Below, piece by piece: positions 8,415 through 20,343 of a stretch of DNA of 64,000 nucleotides. Origin of the DNA: Haliclona indistincta (taxonomy: Eukaryota > Porifera > Demospongiae > Haplosclerida > Chalinidae); NCBI GenBank assembly GCA_964017065.1, contig OZ024786.1:8871047-8935046 (forward strand). The letters run 5' to 3'. The translations under genes and the position numbers were made by a program. Numbering within the stretch: position 1 is the stretch's first letter; the number at the start of each line of letters is the position of its first letter. A model generated the notes under the pieces. It did no database searches. It was not told the DNA's origin and saw only the letters and a program-made list of their open reading frames with translations.

Positions 8415-11400
8415 TTATGAGTCAGGCTTTACAAGAACAACAAATGTAGGATTTGGTAGCCTCTGAGGATTCCTTAGTTTAGTACACTTGAAGTCATACC
8501 ACTGAAGACAATTATCACAACTTATCCACAATCCACCAGCATTGGCATAGCTAGCGCCACAAGCAGGACATATTGCGTCGTCCTCATCTTCACTACTGCC
8601 AACATCAGTTTTATCTCCATCAGTTCTCTTTCTCTGGTCTCCTCTATCAACACCAGTTCTCTCTCTCTGGTCTCCTCTATCAACATCAGTTCTCTCTCTC
8701 TGGTCTCCTCTATCAACATCAGTTCTCTCTCTCTGGTCTCCTCTATCAACATCACTTTGTCCAACAAGAATTTTCTTTCTCTGTACTTCTTTATCTTTCT
8801 TCCTTTGCTGTGCTGCCAGTCGCTTTTCTTCTTTTTCCTTTTTCTTCTGTAATCTCGCCAACCTCTTCACTTCCTTTTGGCGCTCTGCTCCAGCCTTCTC
8901 TTCCGCTTTCTGCTTCAACTCCTCCAAGACAGCATCCTCAGTAATGCAAACTGTTTTTGCATTTAAAGCTTGCTTCCTCTTAATTGGCTTAGGACACTGG
9001 GGCAGAACCAATATTTCGGACAAACTAGAATGGGATGTTTGAGAAGATGAGGAAATCGAAGGAGACTTTCCTGTTGAGCATGTACTTACATCAGTTTCAG
9101 GATGGTTGATTTTCAACCAGGCTACATATTCAGGTTCTTTGATATCGTAACCTTCATCATATCGCTTCCGAAATAAGGCTTCTTTCTCAGGTGAGAAGAG
9201 TTGTGGACTGCTACATAAGACCGAAGTAGAATCAGACTGGGTCTCGGGACTTTGTCTATGAAAAACTTTAGAAGGAGCGATCTGCCTGTCAGTTACAGCA
9301 CTAGGGTTAAATGGAAACACTCCACATTTTCTGAAACCTGACATTATGTTTAAAGCAGTAAAAGAGTGTGGCCATGCTTCCGCAATTAAGGATGCTAATT
9401 TGTCAGCAGTAATAACACGCCCCGGGTTCGCAGAAATATATCTACTGCAAGCCTTAGAAAAATGAGTCTTGAAGGATTTGAAGACACCGACATCCAGTGG
9501 TTGGAGGATGTGAGTAGTATGGGAAGGTAGGCACAATAAGTCAACACCATTACTTCGAGCTAACTCAATTAGGTCAATAGACACATGCGAGCCATGGCCA
9601 TCTAAAATCAGCAAAACTGGTCTAGCTGGAGGAATATTGCGCAGAAAAAACTCAAACCACAACAAAAAGAGGTCACCATTGATCCACCCATTAGCACTGT
9701 TTGTAAACAGCGTGTTTGGCATGGCTTCTTCTCTACATTTTTCAGGCACGGATTTCTTTCTAGGATAAACGATCATTGGCGGTAAAGTGTAACCTGATGC
9801 TGAAACGCAAGAAAGAACTGTATGGATCTTGCCCCGCTCTGCAGATGTAACCGAGTGTACATTGCGACGACCAAGCTCTGCAATGACTTTACCAGGCTTG
9901 TGTACAATGCCAACACCTGTCTCGTCACAGTTGAAGATCTGCATAGGTTTAGAAACTAGGTTTAATCGACCAAATATAGCACCCAGTTTTCAAAAAAAAT
10001 CATTGATAGTATCTTCGTTGGCACATAATGCTCGAGCGTAAGAAAGCGGCTGAGGAGTGCGAATAGTGAGCTTGGGATGTCGTCTTCTGAATCCATCGAA
10101 CCATGCCCGACCTGCCTTTTCATCTTTAAATGGATGTTTACGAGGGATTTTTTCTACTATTTTATATGCCAAGCACATAACTGTCTCACGGTTCAATCCG
10201 AACCCCATCTCTGCCATATCAAGTAAATAATGGGCTAATTGGTCTTCTTCTTCTTCAGTCAGTATGGTGCCTGGCCCTGGCTTGCATCCAGGTTTCACAC
10301 TACCATTGACACGCCTTCTTAGTGTCTCATACAGAACATTATACAAGAAAATTAAAAAGATTTCTATCGAAATCAATAGGATGTAGGGTTGTGAAATCTA
10401 CCACTGGTCCACAATGTAAACTAACAAGGAACAAGCATGGAATAGTAACACGATTGACTTGCTAACAGACCATAGATCCCTACATCAGTGGCTGCTGTGG
10501 TTGACTATAGCTACTACAGCTATAGTTACTGTTGACTGACACCAGATGTGCATTCAGCTTGTGACAAAATATTGATCTTATGTACAGCCACTGATGTAGG
10601 GATCTATGGTCTGTTAGCAAGTCAATCGTGTTACTATTCCATGCTTGTTCCTTGTTAGTTTACATTGTGGACCAGTGGTAGATTTCACAACCCTACATCC
10701 TATTGATTTCGATAGAAATCTTTTTAATTTTCTTGTTTGTGTCCATTTTTCTTTTTCAGTAATGTGCAGTTCAATATCATGCAAGTACCGAGCCGTCTTT
10801 GTTTCCACCATTGGTTTAGTTTTCCTGTTGTTGATGGCTTTTCTTTATTATTAACTATTTTAAACTTGTAACTAAAAATAATTGTTATGCTGTACATATC
10901 AGGTCGCCTACGCATGCATGAATGCATGCATGCAGTGCATACGAGCCCCGCCCTCACTTGTTTGTAGACCTGTACGGCGGTTATAATTATCTAGCAAGTG
11001 CAGAATGGTGATCCTATACGAGCTTACCGTTCTTCGAAGACTCCAGACAATTTATGTGTTCTCCGTGAACCATACGGCGCGTCGGCGCGGCGATACTAAA
11101 GCTAGTGCTTGGTCACGTGCGTATTGCGCAATCACAATAATGGCGTCTAACACTTAGCTGACAATGGATCACGATCGAGAAATCGCGGAATTTATATCGC
11201 CGTTGCGCTAAAAACAAAGTTCAAAAGGCACCTGCCAGGAGAATTTCACGACTTTTCGTGGGTGTTTTGGTCTCAGCACTGCTCGCGTAAAGGCGCTAGG
11301 CGCGCTGAAGAAAGAAGAAAGAAGAAGACGAAGATGACGAAACTCGATTTTCACCGTTTCCAGGTTCGTCACTTTAGCAACAATTTCGAGCGATCTCCTT

Positions 11401-11670
11401 GCTATTGTAAGATGGGGCAACGCCAGAGAGCAGATCTAAGTGTCTTTGAACGTATAAAATTCATCACCAGGCGAAATATCAGCGTTTGAACGCTAATACA
11501 TTGTATGTAGCCGCCATCTTGTTTTCTCGTTCAACCCTACATAGGGAGGCACTACCGTGACTCCCTAATAATCTAGCAGATTCCCTTACACCAAGGTTGT
11601 CTTGAAGAACACTACTGGTAGCAGCAATCATACTCTCGTCTGACCATAATTTACGCTCATTGGAAGCCAT
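8415..11670 (-). CDS. pogo-type transposase (HTH + CENP-B-like + DDE_1) with a C-terminal PHD-like finger; one internal stop
   Basis: A probable first exon starts at 11670 and reads a psq-type HTH (LWSDESMIAA, LGVRESARL). The body resumes at about 10342 with YETLRRRVNG and a CENP-B-like DNA-binding segment, runs to 9990, and after a single in-frame TGA continues unbroken to 8415. DDE residues are visible: FNCDETG, LILDGHGSH and LQPLDVGVF. The tail has four tandem 11-residue repeats of the RERTDVDRGDQ type, a Lys/Glu-rich coiled coil and a PHD-like finger (CPACG, CDNCLQW). The exon 1/2 junction is not resolved, and a 394-bp palindrome lies in the gap. The single TGA means this copy is probably inactive. 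Confidence 0.8.
10343..10736. repeat. Perfect 152-bp inverted repeat with 90-bp loop
   Basis: Bases 10343-10494 are the exact reverse complement of 10585-10736, without gaps by my alignment. The 90-bp spacer has its own small hairpin (ACTATAGCT/AGCTATAGT). The left arm abuts the start of the second coding segment of the pogo transposase. Perfect identity implies very recent inverted duplication, ongoing gene conversion between arms, or an assembly artefact. Confidence 0.95.
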
Positions 11671-12082
11671 TACCTACATATGCATGTCAGTAAACATGAA
11701 AGTGAAAATCAGTTACACATTTTAAAGGCACATACCTTAAGCTGAAAGAATGTGTAACTGGTTAGTCCCAGGCTTGAGATTACTGCTAGTTGGTTGCCGT
11801 GTGGCGATTATTAGTAAGGTAGTAGTAAATAGCGATCAGCAAGTAACTAGCACATAGATATCACGTGGTACTTATGCGCACGCCTATCGCCAGATATTGA
11901 TAAGCTTACGTAAGTTTATTATTAATTAATTATAGCTAGCTAGCTAGGCCATAGAGCTCGGTACTGCAGCGAAATTTGGAATTTTACTTCTTTGATACAT
12001 GCTTATGCCACAGAATAAAAATATTGAAGATTAGCGACGATGACTCATAATACCACCTGGCTCACAATACCACCATCTACCT
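10740..12082. other. 5' part of the pogo element
   Basis: Apart from the short HTH exon at about 11560-11670 on the - strand, I see no gene. The ORF-like stretches here do not resemble proteins. ATGCATGCATG alternations occur near 10910-10935. Confidence 0.4.
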
Positions 12083-12820
12083 TATGGTTTTGTTATTATG
12101 TTTTATACGTTACGGTTGCAATCGCCGCCATGTTAGAGGTCAATCTAATCTCTGAAGGAATTGATGTCTCAGTCTGTGTGTATGCATGATTATTTTTGTA
12201 GTGCTATTTAGCTGTGTGCTATAGTTGATCTATACTGTCTGATCATGTACAGGTTACTGCTCCTCCACCATCAGTATACCATTGTCAGAGAAGCACAGCC
12301 AGGCAGGTCCCTGGAGTGACAACACTGACAAGGCGCCATCTGTACTCGATGCTCAACCTGAACCAGTGTCCGATGAGTTCAACCTCTCTGGAGATAACAT
12401 TCACGTGCCTCAAATATCACCAATAAACACTAACTTTGGTCCCATCGGTCCACCCCTGAGACCTGTTGCTAAGCCGTCCTCTACTCCTCCTGTTGCTCAG
12501 CACTGCTCCCCTCAGAAAGCTGGTGTGCAGACTCCCCCAGTCACCAAGAGTCCGCTGCTAGGCCCTGCTCCACACGGTCTTCTCCCTGCTCCACAGCCAC
12601 CTGCAGAGAAAGGTCAGTTATCAAAATTGCTGACCTTGGGCTTCAAATTTGTCACGTAGGGTTACACTTAGGTATTGTGTTGATGTGTTCTATATTTCTT
12701 CCTAGGAGCGTATTTCAGACCCATCCGTCCAGAGGAGGCTGATCAACCCAGTGTACGTACCCACTCACATACCCACTCCTCTGCGAGGATCACGGACACC
12801 TCTTCTGGCTACACCAACTG

Positions 12821-13308
12821 CAGACCTGTCAACTCTCACGCTATCAGCACTCTTCTCACGCAGCTCCGCAAAACGACTCGTTTCTCACGCATTCCGGAAG
12901 AGGGCGTGACATACGTCTAGTGCTTACCTTGCCTCAATCGAATGCAGAAGAGGAACGTGTGTTTAGCTTGGTTACAAAGAATAAGACTAAATTTCGACCT
13001 AACCTCAAGTTGGACGGGACTTTGTCAAGCATTCTGACAATCAAACTAGGTAACACACAACCTTGCCAGAGTTAAGAACCACCTAAAGCTGTTCTGGAGT
13101 CTGCTAAAAAGGCAACTATGGAGTACAGTCGGGCTCATAGCTCAGCCACCACAAACTGAGACAATAGACACAGACTAATTAGTGTATTATTATGTCAACT
13201 ATACTTCATTGAGATATTTGACAGCACATCTCACTCATCCACATACCAATCTCACACATTTTGTCATGAGGTCTCACACAAAACTAATAAATTTGGTTGA
13301 GGTCTCTG
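12821..13308. mobile_element. hAT-like non-autonomous insertion in the unit A SAM exon
   Basis: Absent from B', C and E, where ACACCAACTGG runs straight on. The insert starts CAGACCTG and ends GGTCTCTG, with CAACTG on both sides (12815-12820 and 13309-13314). CAG...CTG termini suggest hAT. Only 6 bp of duplication are visible where hAT would give 8, so the family is tentative. No ORF is seen. Confidence 0.7.
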
Positions 13309-16300
13309 CAACTGGTTACCATCCTCCAGTCATGTCCCACCCACCACCTCCTCCTCCACCACCACCAGCTCACGGTCACTATGGTAACCCGCCATCTTAC
13401 TCAAGACCATGGTCTGACTCTGGTGGGTGCAACACATTATAATAATATTATACATGTAGTAGAGGCTCTCTGTGTATTACCGAGGGTTTAATTGGAATGC
13501 TTGGGTGCTTGGTATGCGAATATGCTTTTTGTATACCTTTTTGATTTTTTTCATTTGAGCTGGTGAAAGCTCAATTGCACACATGTACATGTACGTCAAT
13601 TTGTTTCCAATTTTCTCTTTTATAGTTCCACTCACACACTCTCCTCTGTCCAAGGCAGTCTCTAAGCCAGCCAGTCCCTATCAAGACCCTGGGGACAGGA
13701 TCAGTCCCAGCAGGAGCCCATTACAGATACAGCAGGGATTGTTCTCTAAGATGTACCCACCAGGCAATGTGCCTGGCGGTAGCACATTCAACCCTAATGC
13801 TCCATCGTTCATACCAATGGCTCTTCAACAGATACCACCTCCTCATGTTAGTATAAATGACAGAAATAATACAGACTGATTGTATAGTACGATAGTTGCG
13901 AAATGGAGACTTTATTTCGTCTCCTACTGTACCATACATGTATTTTTGAAACCCTCTACAGCATAATAGGTTTACATGTGTGATGTCACTGTTTGTCTGT
14001 AGGGTGCTACCATGATGAACCAGCCTCCTCCACCACCTCCCATGACAACCAGCTCTATCCTCGGCAACCCACCACCCAATCTAATGATTAACTTTCCCAT
14101 GCAGGTCAGCTCTTCTCTGCTCGGCACTGCTCCTCAGATGTACAGTCCTGGCTCCTTCACTCCTTGGAGAGTGGTTCCCTCGCCAGCTGTAGCCACACCT
14201 CCTCAGCTGCCCCCTCCCTCTGGCCCTCCTTTACTCGGGAACCAGCCATCCATCTTGGGCAACCCTCCGCCTCCTTTCCAGTATATTCCCATGATGCCTC
14301 AGAGCTTGGGCCCGGTACCAACCAATCGACCTCAGAACTCGCCGGGTTTCTCTGGACACCAGTTTGACTCTGCCATGCCTGGTCCTGTCCATTTGGGACC
14401 TGGAGCAGGCTACAGCCAGCCAGGTGGACCAATTGGTCAGCCCTTCCCACCTACCCCTCAGCAGATTATCACGACTAGAGACCAGTTTAGTGCTTCAGGA
14501 GGTGAACAGTATGCTAACACACTCATTCATGCTCCACCCGGCCTGATGGCTGTCAACCAGGAGAACCATGGTGCCTTTAGTGTGTACCCGATGGGGAAGA
14601 TGGAGACAGCAGCAGCTTCAGCTGTTAGTAGCTCATGGCCGCAATACACTAACACAGGTAAACAAATTAGTACTTGGAATCTTTGTTTCGTAAATGTAGA
14701 AATTTTCGCAGTAACTTTTTAATGTTCGAATTTTATGGATGAGCATATGCAATGCAGCTCTGTTGTGTTTTGGTGTTACGCTTCTTCTTGTGTTATCCTC
14801 ATTGCATTGCTGTTTTTCTCTCTCAAATTTGACTTCACATTATGACTTCTCCTTTGTAGGAGAGCCCACAGGTGTTGCTGTGACCATGAGTGACCTAGCC
14901 ACTCAGGCCTTCTCCTTTCCTCCTCCCACTGCTGACCCTGACTTGCTATTGATGGGCGGTGACCATTCCATCACCACTACCTCAGCTCCACACTCTGCTA
15001 GACTACCTAGTGATTCAGGCTTCTCCATGCTACCATCTGGTTAGTAGACAATCAACAAAGGCAAATAAAGTTTCATTTTCGTATTTGATACAAAATTGTA
15101 TCAATTTTTTATTGTCGTTTTATCTGATTGTCCAAAGCTACCTCGCTTGAAATGCTCTTAGTGTACTAGTCTAGTACAACAAGAGTGCTTCAATGTCAAA
15201 CAATCTGATCATATGACAGTCGCTGTTTTAAAAGTACAAACTATTGTTGTACAAATACGAAACTGACTTTTGTCCTTTACTGTAGTTACACTGACTTATA
15301 ATAATATGTTATTTCTCTAGTATCGAATGTGTGGAGCTACTCTCTTGGAGGAGATGACTCGGATTGGACTAAACCATCTTCTGATAAAGCCTCCTCACTG
15401 GACTGGCCCCTGCCGTCTGCCTCATCTCATCTTCCTCAATCGTCCTCTCAAGGCATGATGGGAGAGCGACGACCTGTGGGTGGTGGTGATCCCATGCTAC
15501 AGTCACCTCAAGATGACCTTGGCACTCTCCTCGAGGGGATGGGACTAGGAATGTACCATCAACTGTTCATTGTAAGTTGCTAACAGAACCATAGTACTTG
15601 CTTGCGTACTCCAGTATGCCACAGCAATGTTCATTCAGATATTGTGTACTTTATGATTCACTTGTGTTGTCTAATGTAGAAAAATGAAATTGATCTTCGA
15701 GCATTGTTGCTAATGGGGAAAAATGACTTTGCTGAAATAGGAATTCCACAGGTTTGTCAATGTGTCAGTGCTGTAGTATGTATCATGTGTTTTGTTTCTT
15801 GGTTTTAGAGTTTATCAGCTCAGTTGCTTGATGCTATCAGAAATCGTGTGTCCGATGGTGTTCGAGAGGCTCGGACAGGTCTAGAGACAACTAGTAGTGA
15901 ACATGAGGAGAAAGCCAGTGAGGCCTCTGATGATACCGCTCTCTCTACTGCTTCAGCTGTTGATCAGTTTAATACAAATCTCAGGTTAGACCATACGTCA
16001 ATGTAATTCAGTAATTCTAACTAATTCTGCAATTTGATTGGTCAGCCAGAGGTGTTCAAGTTGAGTAGAACACAGCTTAGTTTACTTTAATAACCACATT
16101 ACGACTAAATGGCGTCATTTAAAAGCCATCGTTCAAAAACTGGCTGTCACTATACAGCCATCGTTCGAAAACTGGTTGTTGCTTGATCTGAGAACTTTTC
16201 TGGGTTCTCTACTACCCCGAGCGCTTCGTTTGCTTAAAGCATAGGTATGGTCTAAACACCTCAGAAGATAGTTTTTGGTGTTTAAGAAAACGTGTTATTT

Positions 16301-16390
16301 CTCCTTTGATTGTGGCGTTGCAAGATTTCTTCAAATCGCTATGCACACAATTAAGCCTCCCTCACATGCCAATGAATGTTTTTCTCTCCT

Positions 16391-16397
16391 ATTCTTT

Positions 16398-16460
<63 letters not shown>

Positions 16461-16493
16461 CCTCCCTCCCTCCCTCCCACCCTCCCTGCAGGT
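16391..16493. repeat. Expanded (CT)n polypyrimidine tract before the last SAM acceptor, unit A
   Basis: About 100 nt of almost pure pyrimidine, mostly CT dinucleotides then CCCT, ending CCCTGCAG. It occupies the polypyrimidine position of a 3' splice site. Lengths differ strongly between units: see 36348-36548, 45541-45675 and 63788-63886. Confidence 0.9.
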
Positions 16494-18174
16494 GATAATG
16501 ACCAGCATCAAGTCAGTCTAGCTAGCTCTCTTCATTCCGATACTGATTCATGCTGATTGTACCATGTCATTATGAACTCACTACACTCTCTTTAATAATA
16601 ACTATACTAATACTAACCTGTACAGTACAGACATGTTGTATCGTGTGTGTACTGTTACTAATTCTCTTCTGTACATGTTGCCATATGTCTCACTCTTCTC
16701 TTAAAAATTATTGTTCTGTGAAATCACTGAACAGCAACTAGAATCATGTATATTATGGTTGGTATGCGCATAAAGAGTCAGTCATGCATTTCTAATTCAT
16801 CACAAAGTGGTAAGGCAGTTTTGCTAAGTGCTACTAGTGCGGCGAAGTTACATGTACTTGAGACAAGGTTTTGTTCCATCTAGACAGATGCAGCGCATGC
16901 AGTCATGTACACATGCATGTGACACCAGATGGATGGAGCATGTGCCACACCTTGGCCTTAACCTTGTGACGTCTAGCCACGCCCTGCTGTACAAAACAAA
17001 TAACTACCGTGGGGTAGTCGTCAGTAGTGCTCCAGCTCGTTCGTGCACGTGTCTTCTGCTAACCCACTGACTATGTCTGACAGTAAGCTAGTTCTGTCTG
17101 ACTGTTTCTATAACTGTTAACTGTTCGTAGATATCCCAATACCAACCACTGATCTACCAGCTGACGGAGGAACTGTACTTGTTGAGCGATTGGTATTCTC
17201 TGGGTGTGGCTTTGAGAGTGCCTCCCAGTAAACTAAAGGAGATCAGGCAATCTGCTCCACAAGAGGGAATACATTATTGGAGAATTGAATTACTACAGTA
17301 TTGGCTTGACTCAACACCATCTGCTTCATGGAGTGACAATATTGTAACAGCTCTGGAGAAGATCCACCAACACTCACTGTCAGTTAGACTGAGAGAGAAG
17401 TACCATATCCCACAAACCACATCAGGTACAGTGAGAGCATCTGTTTTATTAGTATAACCATCATCAGCCTTAGTGAGTTTCATTAATGTATAGACCCCTT
17501 GCAATTACGTCATTTTCGTGTAGTTTATTCATAGCAACGGTTGTTAAGCCAGGAAAACCCGAACTATTCTTTCTTGCTGCCCTTTGCACAATATAATCTA
17601 CAGTGTCCTGGCTATTACTTGCCCGTTTTACAAGGAAAATGGGTGTACCCACACTCCAATAGCACTTGCCGTATTTGGAACAAAATTATTTCGTACTCGG
17701 CAATCACGAGAGACCCACATAGGGGTGGGTGGGTTGTGGGGAGGGCGGGAGGGCGTCAGGTGGCATTTCTTTGGCGCTCTGGCAAAAGGAGATGTATCTT
17801 CTTCCATCGCTCTTGCTGGTAGGGGATTTTTGCCGAAATCGTTTGTTCTCATTAAATATTCGCCCCTCTGTAACTTACAGACAGAGACCTTTTTGCAAAA
17901 TCCGATACATACGTTTCTTCCTTGTCTACCAAAGTTTATGTCTGACATTTTGTGTGGGTGTGGCATGCTCAGGAAAGAAACGCAACTTTTCGTCATTGGG
18001 TGGGGCTTGCTACGCCCACAAGACGAATGGCGACTTTCTTGGGTGATCAGTGTGACTGACCAAACCTTCAACTAACAGTAGAAACCAAAATATTCGTAAT
18101 CCTGATGTTTGGGATTTCCACCCTTAACTGCCATGTTGGTGTACCACATACGGCGCGCATAATCTATTGCAATG

Positions 18175-20285
18175 CAGCCGAGAATGCAGCAGTGTACGAA
18201 GAAGCGCTTTAACGCTGGCTATGCAGCTAGTTTGAACGATGCCGCAAGAACAAGATACACCGAAAAGATCAGTCTCATTGACGGCGTCGATCCATACGAG
18301 GAGATGCTGTGGGACGACGACATAGTGAAGTGGCCAGCGATAACAACAGTGCACGTCTGCGTCTACTTGATTCTGTTCCCCAGTCCGTACTCAAGAGACC
18401 AAATGCTGAACTATAAAAGTTTAGACAGCTTCACAAACTTTCAAGAAGGCTGGGTACGAGAAGTTTTTGTGAAGGAATCAGTGAACGGCAGACGATTCGT
18501 GATCGGAAAGGTGACTCTACACTGTTGTGGTTTGTTTACATGTATAATTCTTAAGTAGGTAAGTACATGATTGCAACTTTACTTCAGGTAAACCACTCTC
18601 AGTGAATGAGGGAGAAGCCACTCGTTCCATGGGCGATTGCTGAAGCCAATGGACGAATACTGGCAGCCCACTGTGATTGCATGGCTGGCCTTGGAGAGAC
18701 CTGCTCTCATGTAGCTTCTTTGCTCTGGGCTATAGCTGCTGGCGTTGACAAGAGAGATTCTCTTACGGTCACTCAAAAGAGTGCATACTGGGTCATGCCA
18801 CCATCCATTAAAGATGTGCCATTTCAGCCAATTGGCAATGTTACGTTTGCTGGTATGAAGCGCAAGAGTTGTGAGGGCACTGCAATGCCGCATGGGACAA
18901 CATCATCCACCTAAATGCGGAAAATCCCTGCTGTTAGCCCAGAGGAATCTCAGCACTTCTTCGGGCTTTTATTTGACTGTAAAGGTGCTAAACCAGCTGT
19001 CCTTGCAACTGTTGAGCCATATTGCAGTATGTTGATTCCAGCTTCGTTAGCTGATGATTTGCCAATGCCTCTGTCAAACATCTTCCAGAAAGAATACCTC
19101 ATTTTGGGTTATAGTGATCTTTTACAGAAGTCTAAAGCGACAACACTTACAGTGACAGATGACCAGGCTAAGGGAGTAGAGAGCAAGACACGGTCTCAAT
19201 CTAAATCGAGGGTTTGGTTTAGCATTTGAGCAGGAAGGATAACCGCTTCTAAATTTAAGGCCACGTGCCATACAGATCCTGCCAACCCTTCCAAGAGCCT
19301 CATTCTGTCAATATGCTACCCAGAGCTATTCAAGTTCAGCAGCAAGGCAACCAAACGGGGATGTCAGCATGAGAGTGTTGCTCTTGAATTGTATGCAAAT
19401 AGGAGTGAACATGAGTGAGTGAAGATATCTGATTGTGATCTCTTCATCAGTAGAGAGCATCCTTTTATCGGTGCCTCACCAGATGGTATTGTTGAGTGTG
19501 TATGCTGTGGGATTGGAATTTGCGAAGTTAAGGTATGAAACCATTATTTTTAACAACCACACAATCATTAATCATTATGTTTTACAGTGTCCATTTTGTC
19601 ACAAAGACAGTGAAATAGCTGATATTGTTGACAAAAGATTTTGTCTAGAAAATACATGTACCGGAGAAAAGCAACAGCTAAAGAGAGACCATGCTTACTA
19701 TTATCAGGTATGTACTTGTGTGTACATGTATGATGTAAACACTCGCTCATTACTGTGTACATGGATGTATGCCCCACCATTCTCATTTTATTTGCATTAT
19801 TCATGCAGGTTCAAGCACAATTGTATTGTAGTGGAGCCAAGTACTGTGACTTCATTGTGTACACCAATCAAGGGCTTTACGTTGAGAGGATCTTGCTAGA
19901 TGAGGAGTTCATGACAGAAAATCTAGCTAAAGCAAGTAACCTTTTTGAGACTGGTGTTCTACCCGAGTTACTGGGACATTGGTTCTCTCGACCATCAGCC
20001 ATAGACATTTCAACATCCTCTGCTGATGAGAATCAGAAACCAGCTGATGCGGAAGGTCGACGCTATTGTTACTGTCAAGAAGAAGGTCATGGAACAATGG
20101 TTGGATGTGATAACAACAAGTGCCCTTATAAGGGCACTTGTATATATCAGTGGTTCCATTTGAGTTGCTTGAACTTACCCAAACCCCCCAAAGCAAAGCT
20201 ATGGTTCTGCCCCGATTGTCGTAAACTAGACAAATGTAAGAAGAGAAGGAAAGCAGAATACACATCAGAGCAAAATAACTTATAA
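18175..20285 (+). pseudogene. SWIM - YqaJ nuclease - PHD protein gene of ISL2EU copy 2
   Basis: The N-terminal exon starts at the ATG at 18175 and ends near VIGK with a donor at about 18510. The next exon encodes a SWIM zinc finger (HCDCMAGLGETCSHVASLLW, pattern CxC-CxH). The YqaJ core follows ([28 protein letters not shown]), then a PHD finger ending CPDC. Two introns interrupt the nuclease at about 19532-19588 and 19709-19809, absent from copy 1. In-frame stops follow NHSQ (TGA for CGA likely, near 18606), after WFSI (19227-19229) and after SEHE (19416). The gene is therefore dead, though the family architecture is complete. Confidence 0.82.
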
Positions 20286-20343
20286 ACTATTACCACCACA
20301 CATACATGCATGAATATTATTAATGATATGGTTTGCTGTGAGT

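Larger units (their letters stand above)
8206..12082. mobile_element. pogo/Tigger-type (Tc1-mariner superfamily) transposon with TA target duplication
   Basis: Sister units read GTGTGACTTATGG without interruption at 32550-32560 and about 40985-40997. Here the same sequence is split into GTGTGACTTA at the left and TATGG at the right, with TA duplicated at 8204-8205 and 12083-12084. The inserted 3877 bp starts AGGTAGGTGTGG and ends CATCTACCT. Imperfect terminal repeats share AGGTAG, and TTATGAGTCA is also found near both ends. The cargo is a - strand DDE transposase. Confidence 0.9.
12253..16560 (+). pseudogene. Proline-rich SAM-domain gene, unit A (frameshifted, exon interrupted)
   Basis: Exons equivalent to the open B' copy: 12253-12612, 12706-13422, 13626-13846, 14003-14657, 14860-15039, 15321-15571, 15680-15751, 15809-15984. 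A 2-bp insertion (TATA for TA) in the first exon and a 4-bp GTAC duplication near 12755 shift the frame. A 488-bp element splits the second exon at 12821-13308. The later exons still encode Pro-rich stretches (QPPPPPPM) and the SAM core (LLEGMGLGMYHQLF, NEIDLRALLLMG). A protein starting downstream cannot be excluded. Confidence 0.8.

Noticed and set aside
8573..8944. Sense ORF with repeated SGLLYQHQFSL across the pogo transposase
   Set aside because: It is the reverse reading of the 33-bp repeats that encode RERTDVDRGDQ in the transposase.
14157..14450. Long ORFs opposite the proline-rich SAM exon (also at 34143, 43306 and 60380)
   Set aside because: They are shadows of Pro-rich codons (CCN reads as NGG) and vary with the sense strand; no domain is visible.
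18124..18354. ORFs on the opposite strand of the SWIM-exon region
   Set aside because: Weaker than the + strand reading, which matches the first exon of a YqaJ/SWIM family protein.
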